From: Deltaproteobacteria bacterium
GTDB lineage: Bacteria; Desulfobacterota; DSM-4660; Desulfatiglandales; Desulfatiglandaceae
Direction: 5' to 3'
Length of the DNA stretch: 64,000 nucleotides
Assembly: GCA_029933075.1 (NCBI GenBank)
Contig: JAOZOW010000003.1
Span: forward strand, 1 to 64,000
Shown piece after piece: positions 43,348 to 51,927 of the stretch; the stretch's first letter is position 1; each line of letters begins with the position of its first letter. A program made the position numbers and the translations under genes. The notes under the pieces were generated by a model, which saw only the letters and a list, made by a program, of their open reading frames with translations, made no database searches and had not been told where the DNA came from.

Positions 43348-44814
43348 ATGTGGTCTGAATGGAGCCTGCTTACAGATCTATACCAGCTCACCATGGTAGG
43401 GGGGTATGTTCAGGAAGGAAAGACAGACCAGTGGGCCAACTTTGACTATTTCTTTCGTGCTATTCCCGACAGCGGCGGCTACTGCGTGCTCGCCGGGCTG
43501 GAACAGGTGATCCACTATATCGAAACCCTTCGCTTCAGCCAGGAAGATCTCTCATATCTTGAAGGTCTGGGCATCTTCCCAACAAAATTTTTAGCCTATC
43601 TTGAAAACTTCAGATTCACAGGAGACCTGTGGGCGATGCCCGAAGGGACTCTCGTGTTTCCCCATGAACCTCTGATCAGAGTCACGGCCCCGCTGCCCCA
43701 GGCCCAGCTTATCGAGACCACCCTGCTCAATGTGATGAACTATCAGACGCTGATTGCCACAAAGAGTGCGAGAGTATGCTGGGCCGCCCAGGGAGATACT
43801 GTAGTGGATTTCGGCCTTAGAAGGGCACACGGCCCCTCCGGCGCCTTGATGGCTTCCCGTGCCGCATACATCGGGGGAGTGGATGCCACCTCTAATGTAC
43901 TTGCAGGCCGCATCTACGGCATTCCCGTACGGGGCACTCACGCCCATTCATGGGTAGAAAGCTTTTCGAACGAACTGGAAGCGTTCCGGGCCTATGCCAG
44001 GGTATATCCCGACTCCTGCCTGCTGCTCGCTGACACCTACGATACGCTAAAGAGCGGTGTACCAAATGCTATCAGGGTGGGTCAGGAACTAAGAGAAAGA
44101 GGTCATGAGCTCCGGGGCATCCGTTTGGACAGCGGCGATCTGGCCTATCTCAGCAGGCAGGCCCGCCGTATGCTGGACAAGGCGGGCTTTTCCAGGGCCG
44201 CCATTGTCGCGTCCAGCGATCTTGACGAATGGATTATGGAGAGCCTCAAGAGACAAGGGGCGAACATTGATATCTGGGGGGTGGGTACCCGGCTGGTGAC
44301 ATCCTTCTCATGCCCCGCCTTAGGCGGAGTCTACAAACTTACGGCCCTGGATGAAGGAAAAGAAAAAATGGTCCCTAAAATCAAGCGTTCGGACAACCCG
44401 GAAAAGGTGACCAACCCCGGACGCAAGAAGGTCGTGAGGATGTATGACCGAAACGATCAGATGAGAGGCGATATCCTTTTTCTTGAAGAGGAGGAACTGC
44501 CGGAAGGTCGCCCATTTAGGGCCTATCATCCTATGTTCTCCCACGTATACAAGGAGTACACGGAGGAGTTCAAAATGAAAGAGCTCCTCGTCCCGATATT
44601 TCAAAAGGGCCGGTTAGTCTATGCGCTCCCTGAGCTTAACACCATAAGGGCCAATACCCTCAAAAATCTGGATCAGCTTGATGCGGCATACAAGCGGTTC
44701 CATAATCCCCATGCCTATCACGTGAGCCTGAGTTCCTATCTTTTCGGTATCAAACGACGTCTGCTGCGTCAGGCCGGAAAAGCGGAAAATCCGCTTCATA
44801 TACCTCACCCCTGA
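43348..44814 (+). CDS. pncB: Nicotinate phosphoribosyltransferase
   Basis: Preiss-Handler salvage enzyme that joins nicotinate and PRPP to give nicotinate mononucleotide for NAD. In 488 residues: LLTDLYQLTMVGGY at the N-terminus, the FGLRRAHGPSGALMASRAAY segment, the GTHAHSWV motif containing the phosphorylatable histidine, RLDSGDLAYLS and WGVGTRLVTS. The long form with a C-terminal extension fits the bacterial PncB-type of about 480-490 residues. It starts 17 bases after the KptA-like gene and its last 65 bases overlap the 3' end of mtaB on the other strand. Confidence 0.94.
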   Translation: MWSEWSLLTDLYQLTMVGGYVQEGKTDQWANFDYFFRAIPDSGGYCVLAGLEQVIHYIETLRFSQEDLSYLEGLGIFPTKFLAYLENFRFTGDLWAMPEGTLVFPHEPLIRVTAPLPQAQLIETTLLNVMNYQTLIATKSARVCWAAQGDTVVDFGLRRAHGPSGALMASRAAYIGGVDATSNVLAGRIYGIPVRGTHAHSWVESFSNELEAFRAYARVYPDSCLLLADTYDTLKSGVPNAIRVGQELRERGHELRGIRLDSGDLAYLSRQARRMLDKAGFSRAAIVASSDLDEWIMESLKRQGANIDIWGVGTRLVTSFSCPALGGVYKLTALDEGKEKMVPKIKRSDNPEKVTNPGRKKVVRMYDRNDQMRGDILFLEEEELPEGRPFRAYHPMFSHVYKEYTEEFKMKELLVPIFQKGRLVYALPELNTIRANTLKNLDQLDAAYKRFHNPHAYHVSLSSYLFGIKRRLLRQAGKAENPLHIPHP

Positions 44815-46102
44815 GGTGGGATGCTTCATTCAGTTCAACTCGCACAGGCACAAAACGGCCAGTGCCGCCACCCGGGAAGGGAAACCGCACAGGCAGGTAG
44901 TTGTCGCTCCTTCCTTCCATAATCTCCTCCTGACCGAGATGCCACCTTTCCGAGAGAACCTCAAACACCTCTCCCACGCAGCCATCATAAAAGAGACCTC
45001 TTTTTTTGGCTCCCAGTTCCCTCAGCTCCGCACTCCTTTTCTTGATGATGGCCGGGGCGACCTGCCCATCCATTTTTGCGGCGGCCGTACCCTTTCGGGG
45101 TGAAAACGGGAATACATGGAGATAGGCCACCGGAAGGTCATTGAGCAAGGTACAGGTGTTATTATGAGCCGTCATGTCTTCTCCCGGGAACCCCGCCATC
45201 ACATCGACCCCAATGGCAACAAGGGGAATGCTATCATGAATACTCCCAACAAGCCTCTCAAATGCTGCTGCGGTATATCTCCGGTTCATCCTCCTGAGGA
45301 TCCGATCATCACCGCTCTGAAGGGGGATATGGAAATGGCGGCATAGCCAACCCTCAGAGGCCACCATCTCTATGAGTTCGGAATCGATCTCATTGGGCTC
45401 AAGGGAGCTCATCCTGATCCTCAGAGGAAATTTCTCTTTGCCGATTTGTCTGAGAAGATCTTTCAGGTCCATCTTTGGTGTCAAGTCGACGCCATACATC
45501 CCCAGATGAATGCCGGTGAGTACGATCTCCTTGTGGCCGTTTTCGGCCAGGGATTCTAACATATGCAGGACTTCGGCCGGGGGGAGGCTTCTATAAGGCC
45601 CTCTGGCAGAGGGGACGATACAATAACTGCAAAATGCTTCGCATCCATCCTGGATTTTCAGGAAAGCCCTGGTACGACCTGAAAACCTGCTCACTTCCAA
45701 GCAGTCGAAAGCCATACCTTCCTCAAATTCCCCAAGGAAAACCGCCCTCCCCTCTGAGCGCAACGCCATGGGGACCAGCCGCGCGAATTCCTGCTTCCTC
45801 CTGTTGTCAACGATCAGCCTTACCCCCCCTATCCTGGACAGTTCCTCCGGAAAGACCTGAGCATAACAGCCGACGGCAGCAACGAGGCTGCCGGGGTTGC
45901 GCCGCAAGGCCTTCCTGATCTCCTGCCTCGACTGATGAGACGCCCTTTGAGTAACTATACAGGTATTCACAATCACCAGATCAGACCTCTGGCCTTCCCG
46001 CACAAGGCTCCACCCTGCCCGGGTCAACACCTCCTCCAGAAAAGCGGACTCATACTGATTGACCTTGCATCCGAGGGTTATGACTCTGAATCTTCCACCC
46101 AT
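44750..46102 (-). CDS. mtaB: tRNA t6A37 methylthiotransferase MtaB
   Basis: Radical SAM enzyme that converts t6A37 to ms2t6A37 in tRNAs reading ANN codons. In 450 residues: the N-terminal MTTase domain with cluster cysteines 12, 48 and 79, the radical SAM CEAFCSYC with cysteines 154, 158 and 161, and a C-terminal TRAM-like region. The opening RVITLGCKVNQYESA places it with MtaB rather than MiaB or RimO. TsaB, encoded at 11.9 kb, belongs to the pathway that makes its t6A substrate. Its end overlaps pncB by 65 bases in antisense. mnmA lies 42 bases downstream of... the divergent side is the reverse: mnmA is upstream on the same strand. Confidence 0.93.
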   Translation of the reverse strand: MGGRFRVITLGCKVNQYESAFLEEVLTRAGWSLVREGQRSDLVIVNTCIVTQRASHQSRQEIRKALRRNPGSLVAAVGCYAQVFPEELSRIGGVRLIVDNRRKQEFARLVPMALRSEGRAVFLGEFEEGMAFDCLEVSRFSGRTRAFLKIQDGCEAFCSYCIVPSARGPYRSLPPAEVLHMLESLAENGHKEIVLTGIHLGMYGVDLTPKMDLKDLLRQIGKEKFPLRIRMSSLEPNEIDSELIEMVASEGWLCRHFHIPLQSGDDRILRRMNRRYTAAAFERLVGSIHDSIPLVAIGVDVMAGFPGEDMTAHNNTCTLLNDLPVAYLHVFPFSPRKGTAAAKMDGQVAPAIIKKRSAELRELGAKKRGLFYDGCVGEVFEVLSERWHLGQEEIMEGRSDNYLPVRFPFPGGGTGRFVPVRVELNEASHLRGEVYEADFPLFRPDAADVV

Positions 46103-46144
46103 AGTCCATTTGCCCTACCGATTCACAATCTCAGAACTTCCACA

Positions 46145-47242
46145 TCAGAACTCAATGCCTTCCTTCGGCCTTGCCCTTTCTCCCTTCACTATCCATCCCC
46201 CGCCCATAACACGATCCCCTTCATAACATACCAAGGCCTGTCCCGGGGTTACCGCCCACTGGGGCCTGTTGAATACGAACCGTACCCTGTCCGGCGACAA
46301 CACTTTAAGCCGTCCTGAGGATGCCCTGTGCCGGTACCGCACCTGGGCCAAGGCCTCCATCTCCTTTTCGGGAGGCACCCCTGAGATCCAATTAAATTGA
46401 TCTGCTTCCACCGCACCAGCATAGAGATCCTCTCGCCTTGCCACCACTACCTCCCTGCTCATCGGGCGAATCTCTTTTACGTAGTAAGGCCTTGAAGAGG
46501 AAACACCGAGACCCTGTCTCTGCCCGATCGTGTAACGGTAGACCCCTTTGTGGGTGCCCAGGAGATGCCCCTGTTCGTCCACAATATTTCCTTTCTGGGC
46601 CTCCCCCACCTCTTTTCTGTGTTCAATAAAAGGGCGATAATCATTGCCCGGAATAAAGCAGATCTCCCGGCTCTCCGGGATGCTGTGAGCAATAATTTCC
46701 CTTTCCTTGGCCTGGGACTTCACCCCTTCTTTGGTCATCTCCCCCAAAGGGAATATTATCCTCGAAAGATGGGAGCAGTTGAGCCGGTGGAGAAAATAGG
46801 ACTGTTCTTTGCCCCTGTCCCTGCCTCTCCAGAGCTCCGCTTGGGATTCGCCTTTTCCCCTTTTTATCCTTGCATAGTGGCCTGTGGCGATCCAGGGTAT
46901 GCCCCTGTCATCCGCGTATTGCATCAGGTATTCGAACTTGACCAGCTCATTGCACCTGACGCAGGGGTTTGGTGTGAGTCCTTCGAGATATTCCCGCACA
47001 AAGGGTTCGATCACTTTTTCCTGAAAGGCCTCGGTGAGGTCTATCATTTCCAGTGAGATATTCAAATGGGCAGCAATCCGCCTGGCCGCATTCGCCCTTT
47101 GTTTTCTGCTCTGGGGGGAGGCAGGAAGCAAAAAATGAAGGGCATGCACCTTCCACCCAGCCTCCTTAAGTAAGGCCAGCGCAAGGGCGCTGTCCATTCC
47201 GCCGCTTGCGGCAACCACCACGCTTGAAGACCCTTCCAGCAT
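46145..47242 (-). CDS. mnmA: tRNA-specific 2-thiouridylase
   Basis: Thiolates U34 of Lys, Glu and Gln tRNAs with ATP and a sulfur relay. The 365-residue protein has the PP-loop ASGGMDSALAL (12-22), the NPCVRCN motif with Cys97 in the catalytic position, and the partner cysteine 195 in SREICFIPG. In E. coli the residue at the Cys94 position is Asp99; a cysteine there occurs in other lineages. KEQSYFLHRL and TIGQRQGLG are also standard. It lies 42 bases upstream of mtaB on the same strand, giving a two-gene tRNA sulfur-modification unit. Confidence 0.95.
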   Translation of the reverse strand: MLEGSSSVVVAASGGMDSALALALLKEAGWKVHALHFLLPASPQSRKQRANAARRIAAHLNISLEMIDLTEAFQEKVIEPFVREYLEGLTPNPCVRCNELVKFEYLMQYADDRGIPWIATGHYARIKRGKGESQAELWRGRDRGKEQSYFLHRLNCSHLSRIIFPLGEMTKEGVKSQAKEREIIAHSIPESREICFIPGNDYRPFIEHRKEVGEAQKGNIVDEQGHLLGTHKGVYRYTIGQRQGLGVSSSRPYYVKEIRPMSREVVVARREDLYAGAVEADQFNWISGVPPEKEMEALAQVRYRHRASSGRLKVLSPDRVRFVFNRPQWAVTPGQALVCYEGDRVMGGGWIVKGERARPKEGIEF

Positions 47243-47392
47243 GACCAGATCCTTTTGGGGTGAGGATATGAATTCAGCGGGCTACCGGCACTTGCCGGAC
47301 CCGAGAGGTGGGAGCGCAGCAGCTGGCGAATGGGAAAATGGATGGGAGAACGTTGGGTTGTCGATATGCTGAAACCTCTGTTCTCGATTCCA

Positions 47393-47818
47393 TTACGCGA
47401 GAAGAGTTCTGTCGAACCTCACCTCCATAGCCCGGGCGGGACAGACAATCACGCATAGCTCACAGGCGCTACAGCTTTCCCTGTCGAAAATAACCTCCAT
47501 TTCCGGTCTTTTGATATAAAGAGCGCCTGTGGGACAGACCGCGGTGCAGGCGCCGCACTGGAAACATAGTTCCTCGTCCCGCTTGATGTCCTGTCCAATG
47601 CTCTCCACCTTTATCCCAAGGCTCTTAAGGTAACGGAGGCCCCTTTGATAGTCCTTGCGATGCCCGCGCAGTTCCAGCACCATAAAGCCTTCCTTCCTGG
47701 GATAAATGGTCGCCTTCAGGATATTGAAAGTGAGATCGAATTTCTTGACCAGATTAACCACGATCGGTTCATTCACGATATCACTCGGGAACCGCAATGA
47801 AAGAATCTTAGAGTACAT
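47393..47818 (-). CDS. NIL-domain protein with two 4Fe-4S clusters
   Basis: A 141-residue cytosolic protein. The N-terminal part (about 1-76) is a NIL domain, the small ACT-like fold first known from methionine transporters (LRFPSDIVNEPIVVNLVKKF). The C-terminal part is a bacterial ferredoxin with cysteines 85, 88, 91, 95 and 116, 119, 122, 126. This combination is found in strict anaerobes, often near methionine or homocysteine synthesis genes; here the neighbours are mnmA and an aminotransferase. A role in sulfur transfer or homocysteine formation is possible. ATG 47818 follows GGGGGAGAG; a GTG five codons upstream is rejected. Confidence 0.88.
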   Translation of the reverse strand: MYSKILSLRFPSDIVNEPIVVNLVKKFDLTFNILKATIYPRKEGFMVLELRGHRKDYQRGLRYLKSLGIKVESIGQDIKRDEELCFQCGACTAVCPTGALYIKRPEMEVIFDRESCSACELCVIVCPARAMEVRFDRTLLA

Positions 47819-47882
47819 TGCTCTCTCCCCCACGACCCCGGCGGGTCATTTGATTTCCGTAAAAAGGGATTTTCCCCCTGAT

Positions 47883-49064
47883 CTACCCAAATTTCTTTAT
47901 CGCCCTTTCAAACCCCGGCAGGGCCTTTTCGATGACCTGATCAGATACGCAGTATGCAATTCTGAAATGGCCAGGCCCCCCAAAACCTGAACCAGGGACG
48001 GTTAGGATATTTTCCTCCTGAAGCGCCGCCACAAAGGCCACATCATCCTCAATGGGCGTCCTCGGAAAAAGATAGAAAGCACCCTGGGGTTTTATAAATT
48101 CATACCCAAAAGAGGCAAGGCCCTCACAGAGCATATCTCTTTTTTTCTGATACTCGGCCACATCAACGCTCTCTTCAAGCAGGTGACAAATCGCCCTTTG
48201 CATGAGCGCAGGCGCATTCACATAACCGAGGATCCGGTTGCTGAGCACCATCCCCCCCATGACGGTCTGCCTGTCACTGATTTGGGGATGAGCCACGGCA
48301 TAGCCTATCCTTTCGCCGGGAATAGACAGATCCTTGGAAAAGGAGGTTACCACGAAGCTCTCACGGTAATTATCAAAAATGCTGGGGACCGTAATGCCGT
48401 CATAGGCGATCTTCCTGTAAGGTTCATCGGAGATAAGATATATCGGATCCCCTCGTTTTTCGCCATGGTGGATCAGCAGGTCTGCCAGTTCCTTCAACTC
48501 CCCTTCCCCGTACACTTTGCCGGTAGGGTTATTGGGAGAATCGATAAGCACAGCCCTGGTCTTTTCCGTAATGGCACTTGAAATGGCATCAAGGTCAAAG
48601 GAAAAGTCCGACTTTGTGGGGACCAGCCTGGGCACCCCCTGATGATTCTCCAAGTAATTGTCGTACTCCACAAAGTAAGGCTTCGGGATAATGACTTCCT
48701 CGCCCGGGTTGAGAATCGTCTTCAGTACCACGTTCAGTGCACCGCCGGCCCCCACGGTCATCACAACATCATCTGCTCCGAACTTGACCCTGTTGTGCCT
48801 ATTGAGATAATCGGCGACGGCCTGCCTTGTCTCCACATAGCCTGCATTGGGCATGTAACTATGCTGGCCCGGCGAGGTGTCATTTACAAGCTCGGCCAAA
48901 ACCTCCTTGAACCTAACGGGTGGTTCAAGGTTGGGATTTCCGAGGCTGAAATCAAAAACATTTTCCGCACCATATTTTTCCCTCCGCCGCGCCCCCTCTT
49001 CGAACATTTTCCTGATAAAACTCTGCCTTTCTATGGACGCCCGTATTTTCCTTGAAGCAGGCAT
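47883..49064 (-). CDS. Class I/II pyridoxal-phosphate aminotransferase
   Basis: A fold-type I aminotransferase of 393 residues. Visible marks are FDFSLGNPNLEPP, the DSPNNPTGKVY segment, ISDEPYRKIAYDG holding the cofactor Asp and Tyr, and the Schiff-base lysine in SFSKDLSIPGERIGY. It resembles aspartate or alanine aminotransferases of the I-gamma group; the substrate is not certain. ATG 49064 follows AAGGAGGGG; the 21-residue extension upstream is rejected. A good promoter lies at 49097-49124. Confidence 0.9.
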   Translation of the reverse strand: MPASRKIRASIERQSFIRKMFEEGARRREKYGAENVFDFSLGNPNLEPPVRFKEVLAELVNDTSPGQHSYMPNAGYVETRQAVADYLNRHNRVKFGADDVVMTVGAGGALNVVLKTILNPGEEVIIPKPYFVEYDNYLENHQGVPRLVPTKSDFSFDLDAISSAITEKTRAVLIDSPNNPTGKVYGEGELKELADLLIHHGEKRGDPIYLISDEPYRKIAYDGITVPSIFDNYRESFVVTSFSKDLSIPGERIGYAVAHPQISDRQTVMGGMVLSNRILGYVNAPALMQRAICHLLEESVDVAEYQKKRDMLCEGLASFGYEFIKPQGAFYLFPRTPIEDDVAFVAALQEENILTVPGSGFGGPGHFRIAYCVSDQVIEKALPGFERAIKKFG

Positions 49065-49096
49065 GATTCCCCTCCTTGCAATTGTATAGAGTTCTA

Positions 49097-49124
49097 ACCA
49101 TAGTTTTTTGAGATGAGTTGTCAA
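49097..49124 (-). promoter_or_regulatory. Promoter of the aminotransferase gene
   Basis: Minus strand: TTGACA (complement of 49119-49124), 16-base spacer, TATGGT (complement of 49097-49102, 4 of 6). It lies about 33 bases upstream of the ATG at 49064. Confidence 0.45.
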
Positions 49125-49201
49125 CAAAATTCCTGGTCCATCAGCAAGGTCATATCAGGGCCTTTCGCTGCCTCCGGCCAAGGTATCAGACTCAATTCAT
49201 C

Positions 49202-49230
49202 TTGACAGGGTCAGGTCGTTTCTCTAACTT
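49202..49230 (+). promoter_or_regulatory. Promoter candidate for the phosphofructokinase gene
   Basis: TTGACA (49202-49207), 17-base spacer, TAACTT (49225-49230, 3 of 6), about 100 bases upstream of the ATG at 49330. Confidence 0.33.
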
Positions 49231-49329
49231 AGCCCTGTCGGGCCCCAAGAGGCCTGCTCGCTCTCAGCTCCACCAGCCATGCCAAGCCTTCTTGTGCCAA
49301 AAAGGTGGGTGCACTAACGGAGAATACTA

Positions 49330-50505
49330 ATGGCAGCGCGAACAAAGAGAAAAAAAACCATAGCCATCCTGACAGGGGGTGGTGATGTACCCGGGCTGAA
49401 CCCATGCATCAAGACCCTGGTTTACAGGGGATATGACGAAGGCATCAGGGTCCTGGGGATTCGAAGGGGCTGGGCCGGACTATTGGAATACAACCCCAGC
49501 GATCCAGGAACTGCTCCGAGGTCGCATCAGGTGCTCGAGCCAGCCGAGGTGAGGACCATAGATCGGTACGGCGGGACCTATCTCCATACATCGCGAACCA
49601 ACCCGAGCGCCACACGAAAAAAAGAGGCCCCGGATTTTCTGAAAAAGAGATTCAAAAAAGACCAAGAAACCAGGGATTTCACTGCCCATGTGCTCAAAAA
49701 TCTGGAACTGATGAAGGTCGATGCGATAATACCCATTGGCGGGGACGACACCCTGAGTTTCGCAGAGAGGTTGCACCGGGAAGGATTCCCGGTGATCGCG
49801 ATCCCCAAGACCATGGACAACGATGTCTTCGGCACCGATTACTGTATCGGATTTTCCACTGCCATTACAAGGTCGGTCAATTTCATTCATGCACTCAGGA
49901 CATCCACCGGTTCCCATGAACGGATCGCCGTTATAGAGCTTTTCGGAAGGTACTGCGGTGAAACCTCGCTCATATCGGCCTACCTCTCAGGGGTGGATAG
50001 AGCCATCATATCTGAGGTGCCTTTTGATCCCCAAAAGCTGGCAAGGCTAATTATGAAGGACAAAAAGGCAAACCCAAAAAACTACGCAATGATTACCATC
50101 AGCGAAGGGGCCAGGCTGATCGGAGGAGACATGTTCATGGCCGGAGAGACTGACGCTTACGGGCATAGAAAGCTCGGGGGCATAGGGGAAGAGACAGGAG
50201 CCATATTGAAAGAATTGACGGGCGAGAACGTTCTCAACCAGAGGCTGTCATACCTGATGAGGAGCGGGGCTCCGGACTCCCTGGACCTCATGGTTGCGGT
50301 GAACTTCGCCAACATGGCAATAGATCTCTTTCTAAAAAGGACTTTTGGGCGAATGGTGGCTCTGACACGTGGCACCTATACGGATATCCCATTGAGTACC
50401 ATTACCACGGGTCAAAAGAGGGTGGACGTGAGGGAGCTCTATGATGTTGAAGAATACCGGCCCAAAGTCATGCACGTCGGTGGAAAGCCCATGTTCCTTT
50501 ACTGA
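49330..50505 (+). CDS. 6-phosphofructokinase, probably pyrophosphate-dependent
   Basis: Phosphorylates fructose 6-phosphate. The 391-residue protein has the PFK N-terminal loop [13 protein letters not shown]. Two positions that separate phosphoryl donors point to pyrophosphate: GGDD at 137-140 where ATP enzymes have GGDG, and PKTMDND at 159-165 where ATP enzymes have PGTIDND. A reversible PPi-PFK would save ATP and also serve gluconeogenesis, suiting an anaerobe living on acids. Donor choice is inference from these residues. It stands alone, followed by a 254-base gap before ispG. Confidence 0.9.
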   Translation: MAARTKRKKTIAILTGGGDVPGLNPCIKTLVYRGYDEGIRVLGIRRGWAGLLEYNPSDPGTAPRSHQVLEPAEVRTIDRYGGTYLHTSRTNPSATRKKEAPDFLKKRFKKDQETRDFTAHVLKNLELMKVDAIIPIGGDDTLSFAERLHREGFPVIAIPKTMDNDVFGTDYCIGFSTAITRSVNFIHALRTSTGSHERIAVIELFGRYCGETSLISAYLSGVDRAIISEVPFDPQKLARLIMKDKKANPKNYAMITISEGARLIGGDMFMAGETDAYGHRKLGGIGEETGAILKELTGENVLNQRLSYLMRSGAPDSLDLMVAVNFANMAIDLFLKRTFGRMVALTRGTYTDIPLSTITTGQKRVDVRELYDVEEYRPKVMHVGGKPMFLY

Positions 50506-50759
50506 GCACATAGATTCTCCGCTCTGCCCGCGGAGCGGCACCACGCGACCGCCACTCCCTGTGCGTCACGCTACCAGGCGACAGGAACTTGGAAAACGCC
50601 TCAGGGTGTCAGAGGATCTCGTTTATTGACTCCACGACCTCGTCCACTGTGAGGGTCTTTTTGCATTCCTGTCTTAAGCCACAAGAAGGGATTAGGGCAT
50701 AAGGAGGCCCCTTTAAAGCGCCTCATATTCGACACCCGCCAGGTTTTCCCCAAAACGCT

Positions 50760-51833
50760 ATGGCCTTGGACACAACGAGGAAAAAAACGCGGCAAATATT
50801 TGTAGGGAAGGTTCCTGTGGGAGGAGGAGCCCCGGTGGTGGTGCAGTCCATGACCAACACTGATACCAGGGATGTCTCCTCCACGATGAGGCAAATTGAG
50901 CAACTAACCGATGCAGGGTGCGAGATTGTCAGGCTGGCTGTCCCTGACATGGATGCCGCCAAGTGCCTGGAGAAAATCAAGGCAAAGGCGAGAATCCCCC
51001 TTATCGGGGATATCCATTTCGACCATCGTCTGGCCCTTGCGGCCTTGGATGCAGGGGTGGACGGGCTGAGAATCAATCCGGGCAATATCGGAGGGCAAAA
51101 GGCGATTGAGAGAGTGGTGGAGGCAGCCTCCAGGTGCAGAGCACCTATCAGAATAGGAGTCAATGCCGGATCCCTGGAAAAGCGGCTGCTTAAAAAATAT
51201 GGCCGGGCCACGCCCCAGGCCATGGTGGAAAGCGCCCTGGGCCATATTCGCCTCCTGGAAGGGTTGGGGTTTAATGAGATCAAGGTGTCGTTGAAATCCT
51301 CCAGTGTACTGGATACCATTGAAGCGTATCGAGCTGTCAGCAAAAAGATCGACTATCCCCTTCATCTGGGGGTGACCGAGGCCGGAACTCTTATATCGGG
51401 CACTGTCAAGAGCGCATTGGGGATAGGCTTCTTGTTGGCCGAAGGAATCGGAGATACCTTACGCGTGTCTCTTACAAGGGATCCGGTGGAGGAGGTACGA
51501 GTCGCATACGAGATCCTGCGGGGACTGGATCTGAGACACCGTGGGCCTGAGATTATCTCGTGCCCCACGTGCGGCAGGTGTGAAATTGACCTATTCACCC
51601 TGGTGGAAAGAGTGGAGAAGGACTTGGCCTCTATTGAGGCAACAATTAAGGTGGCGGTAATGGGCTGTGTGGTCAACGGACCGGGAGAGGCCAGGGAGGC
51701 CGACATCGGGATTGCTGGCGGCAGAGGACATGGCATCCTATTCAAGAAAGGAAAGCTTGTCAAAAAGATCCCGGAAAACCAGCTTGCACATGTGCTGATT
51801 GCCGAGGTCAAGAAACTGGTAGAAGAGTCGTGA
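50760..51833 (+). CDS. ispG: 4-hydroxy-3-methylbut-2-en-1-yl diphosphate synthase
   Basis: 4Fe-4S enzyme of the MEP isoprenoid pathway (also gcpE). In 357 residues: VVVQSMTNTDTRDV at the N-terminal barrel, PLIGDIHFDHRLAL, LRINPGNIG, and the cluster cysteines 268 and 271 in CPTCGRC plus Cys303 in GCVVNGPGEA. It completes the set with dxr and uppS in the other half of the window. It lies 94 bases before proS on the same strand. Confidence 0.97.
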   Translation: MALDTTRKKTRQIFVGKVPVGGGAPVVVQSMTNTDTRDVSSTMRQIEQLTDAGCEIVRLAVPDMDAAKCLEKIKAKARIPLIGDIHFDHRLALAALDAGVDGLRINPGNIGGQKAIERVVEAASRCRAPIRIGVNAGSLEKRLLKKYGRATPQAMVESALGHIRLLEGLGFNEIKVSLKSSSVLDTIEAYRAVSKKIDYPLHLGVTEAGTLISGTVKSALGIGFLLAEGIGDTLRVSLTRDPVEEVRVAYEILRGLDLRHRGPEIISCPTCGRCEIDLFTLVERVEKDLASIEATIKVAVMGCVVNGPGEAREADIGIAGGRGHGILFKKGKLVKKIPENQLAHVLIAEVKKLVEES

Positions 51834-51927
51834 GATAACCAAGGATCCCATCCCGTTTTTTACTGGGGCTGTGCACTCCTGGGGGGTGTGCCCTGAAGCG
51901 GGAGGCAAAAGGAGATGGATTTGAGTC

